DNA from: Funneliformis mosseae
Taxonomy: Eukaryota; Glomeromycota; Glomeromycetes; Glomerales; Glomeraceae
Length of the DNA stretch: 25,444 nt
Reading direction: 5' to 3'
NCBI GenBank assembly: GCA_910592005.1
Contig: CAJVPP010000850.1
Span: 1-25,444 of the forward strand
In this document: piece after piece, positions 16,260 to 25,444 of the stretch
Position numbering within the stretch: the first letter of the stretch is position 1
How the letters are laid out: each line of letters opens with the position of its first letter
Notes under the pieces: generated by a model
Seen by the model: the letters and a program-made list of their open reading frames with translations, nothing else
Databases searched by the model: none
Told to the model about the DNA's origin: nothing
Position numbers and translations under genes: made by a program

Positions 16260-19200
16260 TCATTGATTGTCTGAGGTCAAACTGTTAATCTCATTTTGTA
16301 ATTGTTCTATAAATAATGTTTTTGAGGAAAAAAAAAAAAAAGAATGGTTATAATTAATCAATTATTAAAAAAATAATAAAAAAAAGGAACAGCAATAGTT
16401 TAATTTCTACCTGCAAGAACATAATCCTCGCGACTTGCGGCCTCTTGTAATTTTGCTTCTAGTTCCTCAAGTCGGGTTGAATCATTGCCGATTAAATTGG
16501 TTGATTCGTTGAAATCTACTTGTTATATGATAAATATATCATTAAATTAAATATATATAAAATCAATAAAAAAAAAAAACAAATATTTACCTTTACTTTT
16601 CACAATAACTTCTTGAAAATTTTCCAATTGATTAGATTGGATTTTTGAATTCGAAAGTCCATATCTTGCTTTAATTTGATTGATGCAACATTCCAATCCT
16701 TTTATTTCATTACGTAATAAACTTACTAAAATTGGAAAGTTTCGCTGACTGACTCTACAAATTAAAGTGTTAATATGAAATTATAAAAGCTGAACCTAAA
16801 AACGTAAACCAATACGTACACATCATATCTTGATCGATGTTGTAAGAGTGACTCGTTTAATTCCTCAAACATGTCTGACCCTACGAGTATGAAACTATGT
16901 ATTAATCATACCTCAAAATCAAAAAAAAGATAAATGCCATATAAATAAAACTAATCACGTTTATACCAGTATTTTTCTCAACTTCAATCAATTTTGAATG
17001 ATATTCTTCCAATTTTTTTCTTGCCACCTTTAAATCTTCCTGATCCTGCTCCAAACTTGAGCATTTTGTTTTCAAAAATTTAGTGCGTTCGTCACGAGTT
17101 GATTGAAGATCTTTTATTCGAGTAGCAAAACGAGCTGCTGATTTGAAATCTCGTCCTAAATGCATATTTAAATATACAGATAAATTAAATAATCATGAAG
17201 TATGGTGAGATAATGAAACATATATTAAAACGTACCAACGGCTGCCAATATCTTTTGTTCTTCCAATGCAGGTATTTGTGTATCTATAGTTGATATATCT
17301 TGCTGAACATTCGAATAAGTTTGTTTATCGTGCATTACCTTAGAAGTTAACCTCCTAACTTCAACGTCGTATTTTTCCATTTGCGCTCGAATCCTACAAA
17401 TATATTTTTTTAGTATCCAATTTGACAAAACTTAAATATATCGATAAAACGAGTAATTTTTATATACTCCGAAATCTCCTTTTCGCAATCCAAATTTCTT
17501 TGGGCACGACTCCTTAGATGTTCTATCAACTTTTCGATTTCAATGACTTCTTCACGATGAATCTTCGACATAGTTCCCATCTCTCCGATACGTTTTTCTA
17601 ACAAAGTTAATTCTTCTTGTGATAATTCGCGTTGTTTTTGATAATTATCAAGCCTATTATGCAATTGATTATCCATTTCTTCTACGTGCCCCTTTTTATA
17701 AATAATAAAAATTGAATAAGGTGATATACAATGTTCAAAGCAATTATTTGAAATTCTTGAAACACTAACAGATTTAATCTCAAGTTCTCGTTTTCTATTA
17801 TTCAACTCATTTTTCTCCCTCAACAAACCTTCCCTCTCGGAACTATATTCACTTGCGATACTTCCTATTTTGAGATCTATATCGCTAATTTGCTTGCTAT
17901 AACCATTTTCATCAGCACGTAATCTTTCGATACGTAGCATTAGTTCTTTTATTTCCGCCTGAACAAAGATAAATTTTTATTTATATCATATCCAAGAAAA
18001 CACAAAGTACAAACTTAAATTAAAGCGTACGCGTATGTCTTCTCGCTTTTTAGAGAGGGTTTCACGTTCAGATTTTTCATCCCGACAATGGTCTTCGATC
18101 CTCTCATTCAGTTCAGCCTCCGATTTACTCCAAAGATCCTCATCAAAAACAATTTCGCTGTATAATATGAGATTCACACTTTAGAACTTGATAATAGGTT
18201 TAATTATATTTATAAAGATAAAGGCGTCAAACCTTTTTGCTTTCTCAATTTCTTCCCTTACAGAAATTATTTTCTTAGTTTCCACATTACGTAATTTTTC
18301 GATATCGACGTCATATAATTTACAAGCTTCAATGTGTTCATTCTAATAATCCAATAAATTTAAATTAATGAGAATCAAAAGTAGAAAACCATCATGAAAA
18401 GTTCAAATTATCACCTTCTTTTTTTTCAGTTCTTTTTCTAAAATTCTACGAATATCTGCCTTACTTTTTAAATAATCAACTTGTTTTTCTCTCAATTCAT
18501 TTAATGTTTGATCCAATCCAGGTAATACACCACGCAAATTATTAATTTTATGATGAATTTCTTGTATCTCATGTGTCAATTTATCTGCTTTAGCATAGTC
18601 CTCGTTGGATAACGCATTTGTTTGATTTATTTCAAGTGATTTAACTCTTTCAAAGTTCTATAAATTAAAAATGGTTAGACCTGGTAAAAAAAAAAAAATT
18701 TTTTAACAAAATATCCATACCTCAGCCAATTGTTCATAAATCAAGTTTTTCCTTTGGAAAACGTTTGATTGTATATTGAGAATTTGCTGCAATTCTTCTT
18801 CCATCCTGGATAATTCTAATTCCGTGTTTCCCATATTATTATTTGTTTCAACCTTTATATTGGTTTTCGATTCCATATTAATATCAAGCTCTTCAAGGGA
18901 GACTTTATTAGTTTTGGAAGAGATTCGACGCGATTTCATAGGATTCAAGGAATTCGAAAGATTTTGAGCTTGGAATGCTGGCTCTTGCTGTCCATTATTT
19001 GGTACAGAAAAGGATAACATATCTATAGTTTTGTTTTTTTTTTTTTTTAAAAAAAAAATTCTGATGTTATATAAATGTAATGACTTACTTTGTTTGAGTT
19101 AAAAATTATTATACTAACCTTCCGAAGATAATTGAAAAACAGTAGACTCATTTAAATTTGAGCGTGATTTTTCGAATAGAATGGAATTTTCGAATGGGGA

Positions 19201-19821
19201 ACTTGAAACTCTTTCAGTCGCCCGTGGCGATTTTTTGCTTGCTTTGCATTAAGGAGATTTAGGAATGATGGGATTCTATTGCAAATCATATCGCGAGTTC
19301 GATTTTACAAAAAAAAAAAAAACTTACGGACAAATTTATTTTTTAATTTGCTTACCAGGTTTGGAAATAAAACCAAATGCCGAAGTTTGTGTTGTATTAG
19401 CAGTTGAAATCGATGGTGAAACGTCATTGGATTTTAATGGAATTTCGGAGAGATTACCAGCAATCGAATTTACTGTCAGAATATAAAAAAAAAGAAGAAA
19501 AGAATGTAGCATGTTATTCATTTTTATCCAGTTGAAAGAATTCTTTAATAATTCTTTGAAAGCTTCCTTATTATAAATCACACTAACCCATGCGCTTGTT
19601 ATGAACTTGCCACTTATAAATAGTCTGTTCAGGAGAATTCGGAACGGACGAGACCCGCTGGTGTTGCGTATTTGAGCGACGAATATCTGTCTTTACATTT
19701 ACATCAGCGAACAAATCGTATTCCTCTTGAAAACATTAATGTTTATTTAGCATATCAGATTATTATTAATTATAAATGGATATTGTAATTTACCTGTAGA
19801 GGAAGAGAATAAATCACCCAT
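16260..19821 (-). CDS. Long coiled-coil protein with three UVR-like hairpins (16 exons, 775 aa)
   Basis: Function not recognised. Exons in coding order: 19794-19821, 19588-19725, 19356-19472, 19119-19241, 18721-19022, 18415-18657, 18233-18342, 18031-18157, 17770-17958, 17468-17691, 17236-17393, 16967-17155, 16820-16880, 16591-16754, 16411-16518, 16260-16306; all junctions keep frame. The first about 200 residues (starting MGDLFSSSTEEYDLF) are Ser/Asn-rich and look disordered, with an AFGFISKPG motif near 85-94. From about 205 to the end the protein is Glu/Lys/Leu-rich coiled coil. Three segments resemble the UVR helical hairpin: NEDYAKADKLTHEI (about 253-266), GRDFKSAARFATRIKDL (about 587-603), and SREDYVLAEQLQNEINSL ending at the C terminus. 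There is no signal peptide or membrane segment. A scaffold or tether role is only a guess. It is tail to tail with the TEN1-like gene, and its 5' end faces the IS607 relic 329 bp away. The 19242-19355 intron is the least certain junction. Confidence 0.8.
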
Positions 19822-20150
19822 TTTTTATGCTTAAAAGACCCATTCATAAATTGGTGTTTTAATTTTATAGACTATTTTTCTAGAGAGCCGATCATTCCTA
19901 AATGGATAAATTACAAGATTATTACAAGATTATATAAGTAGTATATTAATCAACCAGTTTTAAACCTATACCGTTGATAACATTTCGAACATCTGGAATA
20001 AACCACATTTTTTGTATCACTGAGCTTACTAATTATTAATACGGTTTTGTAAAATGCCTCACATTTTAAAATCAAATATAAGAAAAGATAGTTTTAAGCA
20101 ACACAGTTCTGCTAGCAACCTCACATTTCTGAACAAAAATCACATTTTTA
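19822..20150. promoter_or_regulatory. Upstream region of the coiled-coil gene, with CACATTT repeats
   Basis: This spacer separates the start of the coiled-coil gene (-) from the IS607-type relic (+). It should contain the gene's promoter. Four copies of CACATTT lie in the same orientation at 20004, 20060, 20122 and 20141, two of them within the longer word CCTCACATTT (20057 and 20119). They cluster just before the recombinase frame. They may be recombinase-binding sites at the element's left end, or chance. Confidence 0.4.
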
Positions 20151-20815
20151 ATGACCCTGGATCAAAACAAGATTACTTACCAAACTGCAAATAAAATCAA
20201 AGAGATGTATGACGTCTCAACTGAAAAATTGCGAAGATGGGCAGACTCTGGAAGAATTTCAATTGTCAGGATACCTGGTGGAAAACAACTCTATTTAATT
20301 TCAGACATACTTGAAGACAACCAGACACAATTCACGTAAAAGGCCAAGATCTGCTACGCCAGAATCAATTCAGAGCATCAATGAGGTGATCTTAAATGAC
20401 AGATTGCAACTCTCAGATAGCATTACACGAAATGATATTGGCTCAGTTTGTTATCCTTCTGGAATAAATATACGCAGAAGGAATTAAAAAAGTGGTTAAC
20501 CAAAAGGTTTGAGTTTAATTAATTAATTATTTGCTTTGATTTATTTATTTAATTTTTTTATTTTACTAACTTTTCTATTAGGATCAATTGTGCTGTTTCA
20601 GATCTGAGCTTATGGAATGGTTTTTTGAGAAGAATAGTACTCAACTCATGATACTCAGTACAGATATTAGTGATAAAAGTAATAAAGCTAAAAAACTTGC
20701 AGAAGACTTGCTTGTAATCATCACAGTACTTGTAGTATAACATAATGGATTATATTTAATTGCAAATCACAGAAGAAAAAGAAATGTTGCATAAGAGATT
20801 TAAGAGTTCCAAAAA
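20151..20815 (+). pseudogene. Decayed IS607-type serine recombinase (TnpA-like)
   Basis: IS607 transposases are serine recombinases with an N-terminal MerR-like helix-turn-helix. An open frame of 62 codons (20151-20339) holds the helix-turn-helix, with VSTEKLRRWADSGRI and RIPGGKQLY. Beyond its stop the same frame continues into the catalytic domain, AKICYARINSEHQ (20343-20381), with TGA codons at 20382 and 20394 and a TAG at 20418. Two frame changes follow: NDIGS and GINIRRR lie in a second frame (20431-20481) and GIKKVVNQK in a third (20480-20506). After a probable intron, DQLCCF and the C-terminal block LAEDLLVIITVLV (20582-20740) follow; HNG and a basic tail come after another stop. The nucleophilic Ser of the R-V-S motif is Asn here (RIN), and the DRL arginine is Gln. 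The protein cannot be active. I found no TnpB/Fanzor partner downstream. It may have come from bacteria or from a large DNA virus. Confidence 0.85.
20507..20581 (+). other. Probable spliceosomal intron within the IS607-type relic
   Basis: These 75 bp begin GTTTGAGT, contain a branch-point-like ACTAAC (20565-20570) and end TTCTATTAG. They are A/T-rich and of the same length class as the introns of the neighbouring genes. Removing them joins ..VVNQK to DQLCCF.. in frame, exactly where serine recombinases of this family run from a VVV-A-H/Y-K strand into the D-R-L motif. Confidence 0.75.
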
Positions 20816-22534
20816 GGAAATGAAAAACTTATAACAGGCAAAAAACTTCAATAATATCAAACTCAAATAGGTCTTAGAAATTTTTTATGATATTTATGAT
20901 AAAGTAATAAATAACTTGCTTAAAGAATATTTTTTTTAATTTTGTTATTGATCATAAAAATTTCAAGATGAAGTTTCATTTCAAAAAGGATTCTTAACAG
21001 TCTATCACAATCTTATTAAAGCATTAGGATAAATCTCATGATGAATATTCATTTCTTCTTAAAATTAAGTCATTAGAACCTCTTTCAAAAAAACTTAAAA
21101 ATGAAGTCACCTTATTATAAATAGCTTGGTGAATATTATCTTTGTATATTCAATCCACTTGAAATACAAACTGAAAACTAAAATCCTATATTTCAAAAGA
21201 TTTTTTATCTATTTTTTTATTATTAAATTATCTATTAAATTTAAACTTCAATAAATTTTATATTTATTAATTTAATAAGAATTAGGAATATTTTTTTAAA
21301 TCCAAATGTACATATATTTATGATCAGTTATAATCCAAGTGAAATAGCTGTTGAATAAGGCAAAAATGACATTGGCTAAGTTTATAGATTATGTTATATA
21401 TATTGTTATATGAGTTGATTGTAAAGTTTATCAAATGAAAAATAGGTTTTAACCTATATAACAAAGTTTTAGGTATTTGAAGGATAACAATTTATATTAA
21501 TAATCCTAGAGTCTTATTCACATTAATAAAATTATCAATGTAAATCACTACAATTAATATATATTTATATAGGAAAGCAATAATGATAGATTGGATTTTA
21601 TGTTATAAGTTTAACTAATTAAATTATAAGGTAAAAGGTTAGTTTTATTAATTAGAGAAATTGGAATCAATATTATTCAATAATTTCAATAAGCTCTTAT
21701 TCGTGAACTTATAAAATTAAAAAATAAACAATAAATTAAAATTATTACAAAATTGTTTATAAAATAACTAAAAACTAACTGTAAACTACCTGTCTAATGA
21801 AAATATATAAAATTCCTATCCTATTTATATAAAACTTTTGATTTAACTCTATTATTAAATTAAAATAAAGTATAACTTAATAAACTATAGAGGCATTGTA
21901 AATATTGTTAACTTAATTAATAAGTTTAATCAAGTAAACCATTTAACTATATTAATATATTTAACTTTATTAACAGCATTTTTTTTAATATGATACTGTT
22001 ATAAGTTTATTATATTTATATTATGAAATTACAAATAAGAATAAAAAATTTAAACTAAAAAGTAAAAACAATAAAAAATTAAACTATAACTATTCCTCAT
22101 GATTCTATTATAAACTTATTTAAATTAACTAATCATCAAAATATTCTTTAGAAAAACTAAAAGATCTATATTTAATGATTTAAACGTTAGCAAAAAATTT
22201 AAATGATACTATCAGTACCTATCTAAAAAATTTAACTAAGAAAAATCATATTGTATAGCTGAAAAGATTCAAGTTATTTAAACATTCAAATTATGTAAAG
22301 ATTTTGAGACTAACAAACGTTTTATTTTAATTTTTTTCTTTTTTAATTTAATAGAAATTCTTCTAAGTCTTTCTTTCTCAATCATTTAATTACATTTTAG
22401 AATCTAGATGTTTTCATGAAATTCTAAAGTAAGAAAAGAATATTTTTTGAATTAGAAAGAGAGAACAGTTTCTTTAATAGTATAAAAATGCAGTTAGAAA
22501 TGATTCTTTTCACTAGTTATATATAAGAGTTGAA
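20816..22534. other. A+T-rich region without a supported gene
   Basis: No gene can be supported. The first few hundred bases (to about 21190) are less A/T-extreme and carry short Lys/Leu/Asn-rich frames broken by stops, in continuation of the recombinase relic. They could be the remains of a second gene of that element, but no TnpB/Fanzor motif is visible. The rest is simple A+T-rich sequence. Confidence 0.5.
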
Positions 22535-22684
22535 GTTAAAGATGATGCTGCAATTAGTTGCAACTATATAATACTTAATTGTCACCAGTTATAACTAGTT
22601 ACAATTCAATTTTTATTAATGTTGCAACTAGTTACAATCCTGTGATGCTTATTTGTCACCAGTTGCAATGTCATCTTTAGTTAA
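22535..22684. mobile_element. Small terminal-inverted-repeat element (MITE-like)
   Basis: The left end TAAAGATGATGCTGCAATTAG (from 22537) matches the complement of the right end (TAAAGATGACATTGCAACTGG, ending at 22679) at 16 of 21 positions, and all five differences are transitions. Inside are two direct copies of GTT[AT/GC]AACTAGTTACAAT (22588-22605 and 22621-22638) and two copies of TTGTCACCAGTT. The core word resembles the palindrome TTGCAACTAGTTGCAA. TA or TTAA flanks both ends, consistent with a target-site duplication of either type. At about 150 bp it has no coding capacity. Confidence 0.6.
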
Positions 22685-22829
22685 GATTAATAGAGAAATT
22701 TAAAAAATCCATAAATTGTTGTTTTATTATGAGATAGAAATTGAATCTATCATTATTATTTCTAATTTTATTGATGATTAAATTATCTAAGAAATCTTTT
22801 ATGAATCTACAAATTTTAATAATCTTATT

Positions 22830-25444
22830 TAATCTACTCAGATAATTTTACAAATAATTATAATTTTCAATGATTATATTATAAAAGATATATAGCCAAT
22901 TTTTATACAGGTCTGAATATCTTATTGATAGTTTATTAACTATAGATAAGTCTTCAACTAAAGATTTATTTAAGGCTTTTTTTCTCTTTTGAAAAAAAAT
23001 TACTGCTAAATTATCATTCATATTTGAAATAAAGACTAAGAAGAAAGTTAGCTAATAAATTTTAGAAGAATATATAGGTTAAATTAGTGAAGAGTTTTTG
23101 TTTAAATCAATAAATGCTGAAATTGCTTTGCAGCATTTAAATCCTTTCAAAATTTTCTAGTTAAGGATTCTATAGAAACATTTTAAAATTAAGATGAAAT
23201 TATATGTTATTAAAAGTTGTTTAATCTATTAATAGAGTTAATTTATAGTATCTCACTTTAGCAAGTATGTCTACTCTATCATTGTATAAGTCTTTTAAGT
23301 ATTTTTTAACTTTTATTAATTTAACTGAGAGTTGTAATTCTTTGATAATGTGTTGAATTAATAACCAGACTATATAATTAAGTATCTTTTCATAGGTTTT
23401 TATTATAAAAGTTTCTTTTAGAATAAAATTGTTAAAACTATTTATTACTACTTAGCTGTCTAAAAATATTATTAGTAAAGATTATTGTGTATAAATATTT
23501 AAAGCAGAAAAATAGGTAAAGAGTTTAGCTCTAGTAGACAAGGTAGAATACAATACTATTGTATTAAAAGAATTGAAAAAGCTTGAGAGAGATTTTAGCA
23601 AGTCTAACCTAAACCTATTCTATAATCTTCTGAATAAGTAAACTATTAGTGTAAAAATAGATATATACTAGTTGACACAATTCTAAGATAAATTAATAAG
23701 TTTATCCTGATATAAAGTATTCTTAATGCATTTTTTAATTAATTATTAATTTAAATAGTATTTTAGAAGTAATAGATCAACAAGTCTACTAAATAAAGAA
23801 TCTACATTTTAAAAAGCAGAATATTTGTTAGCTTCTCTTCACTTTAATTAATAATAATAAGAGGCAATATAATTCTCAAGAGTTTGTTTTATGATGAAAG
23901 ACTTTTTTTTTATTAGATATAATAAAGAATTTTTTTCAATAATTATAGTTAAAAGAGTATTGTAATCTTTAACTTATATAGTGTTAAAAATAAGATGATT
24001 AAACACATTTTTCAGATAATTAGGTAGCTTTCTACAGAAATTCATGAAAGCTATATTATTAAAATTACAGCCTAAATATTATGCAATTGATTTATTATTT
24101 AGGGTAGAACTAAGATTTATATGTAAATCAGCTTTGATAAAATATTATGTTTAGCTTTTATTTTTTGAATAATTCTTCCAATAATAATCTGATCTAAAAG
24201 AATATATTAAATAGTCACAAATTTTCTCTTATTGTCATCTAAACTAATATTTATATTAGAAATATCTATATAACTATTAATGAAATCTAATCTATAGGAG
24301 ATATTAACTAATTTACTATCTAATTTATTTAAAAGTTTTTTCTATAACAGTATATATACTAGGAGTTTGAGTAATAAAAAAGTAATTAATAAATATTTTT
24401 TCTGCTAATATTAATCTAATTTAATAGATATGATTTTTATTTAAAAATTGATTTACAAAAATGAGAGAATATTTATATAAATTTTTGAAATATTTTTTTT
24501 TAATGTATTAGCAGTAAATATAAAATTTAGAAGAAGAGTTTTTCCTTTTATTTTGTTAGTTAAGAAAAGATATATATTGAAAGAAATGTTTATTTTTCTA
24601 TAATTTAATAAGCTTAAAGTAGCTTTAATGATATTTTTATTAGATTTAGCATCAAAGGGCTTATCTCATTTATAAAGAGATAAAATACGTAATAAATATT
24701 ATGTTTATAGTTGAAATAGATAAATCATTAAAATTAATTTGTAAAGTGATTTAAGTTAAAATAATATAAAAATATATTAGAGAATGAAATACTTCCTTTA
24801 AATAAACAATTTGAAGATGTTATGATTATTGATGAATTATATTTAACTATCTTTTTAAAGGAGCAAAATGAAGGTTGCATTCATTAAAGGATAATAAAGT
24901 AGTCTATAAATGGTATTCTAATAGTAAAAAGAGCACTATATTAAGTATGTAAATAAATTGCTTATCAATGAGAGGTTTTGATTTTAAGATAGTAATGAAG
25001 TTAATAATAGTGTCTTTAATTTGTTTCTTAACAAAGTTTTTTTGAATTATATATATTATATAGACTTTTAGGAAATGAATAGATCTAATCTCTAGTTTAA
25101 TATCTATAAAGCTAGATCTAAATTTGATGAAAATCAGTTGTGAGAATGTAATTGTATTTATTAATAATTGTGATTTGATTTATTTATAACAGCTTTAATA
25201 ATAGAATAGAATTCATCTGCAATTTCTAATATATTTTTTAGATTTTTTTTGAAGTATGCTAGCCAATTTGAATCATCTACGTATCTTAAAGCTAAGACTT
25301 ATAATAAGAATGATAAAGATTTCAAATCTTTTACATTTGTAATCCAAAAGTATTTTATAGTATATCCTGGTTTTTCCATTTTTTACTTATATTTTTTAGA
25401 TAGGAAATTAATCAGTGAGTTTTGGTAATATTTATATTATATTT
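22830..25444 (-). pseudogene. Degenerate non-LTR retrotransposon (reverse transcriptase, RNase H), cut by the right edge
   Basis: Translating the minus strand across frames gives consecutive pieces of a LINE second ORF. At 25272-25283 is the reverse transcriptase active site YVDD, preceded by GYTIKYFWI and followed by FKKNLKNILEIADEFYSI. Downstream (toward lower coordinates) come a long eroded thumb region, then RNase H pieces: STRAKLF (about 23518-23538), an LDS aspartate block near 23456-23470, and LYNDRVDILAK (about 23258-23290). A C-terminal part follows, including SLVEDLSIVNKLSIRYSDLY (about 22890-22970). Stops and frameshifts are dense, so this copy is dead. The N-terminal part, with any endonuclease, lies beyond the window. 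The order RT then RNase H on one strand supports a single insertion, not scattered fragments. Confidence 0.8.

Noticed and set aside
19265..19486. 73-codon plus-strand frame
   Set aside because: Antisense to an exon of the coiled-coil gene whose splice junctions keep frame on the minus strand.
20816..21200. Possible TnpB/Fanzor partner of the IS607-type relic
   Set aside because: Short broken Lys/Leu-rich frames only; none of the RuvC or zinc-finger motifs of TnpB/Fanzor could be seen.

Overview
The window reads as nuclear DNA of an early-diverging fungus, most likely a Glomeromycotina arbuscular mycorrhizal fungus (Rhizophagus-like). The evidence is the extreme A+T richness between genes, many short (63-115 bp) GT-AG introns, a fungal-type Pkc1 with the order HR1-HR1-C2-C1-C1-kinase, and old transposon relics. 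The species is an inference from style and family knowledge; no search was possible.

Layout. Positions 1-119 hold a GACTCG-rich repeat that runs off the left edge. Positions 120-6100 are almost pure A+T with no gene I can support. Composition changes sharply near 6100: a promoter-like stretch (CCAAT box, TATA box, pyrimidine tract) is followed by a segment full of short inverted repeats, and at 7588-7676 there is a nested perfect palindrome. A compact gene island spans 8329-19821: an Mpv17/PMP22-family membrane protein (+), a 15-exon protein kinase C of the cell-wall-integrity pathway (-), a small three-exon gene that looks like the CST telomere-capping subunit TEN1 (+), and a 16-exon long coiled-coil protein with three UVR-like helical hairpins (-). 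I rebuilt the exon structures by hand; every junction keeps the reading frame.

From 20151 the window returns to accessory DNA. A decayed IS607-type serine recombinase lies head to head with the coiled-coil gene: a MerR-like helix-turn-helix, then a broken catalytic domain. It is interrupted by what looks like a spliceosomal intron (20507-20581), which is unexpected for a prokaryotic-type element. Beyond an A+T-rich stretch lie a small terminal-inverted-repeat element (about 22535-22684) and, on the minus strand, a degenerate non-LTR retrotransposon (reverse transcriptase YVDD box, RNase H, C-terminal region) that runs off the right edge.

The four genes do not form a pathway; this is an ordinary eukaryotic island of housekeeping genes between two transposon-rich A+T deserts. 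The points most worth a second look are the intron-bearing IS607 relic, the TEN1 candidate, the UVR-repeat coiled-coil protein, the small inverted-repeat element, and the structured non-coding stretch after 6190.
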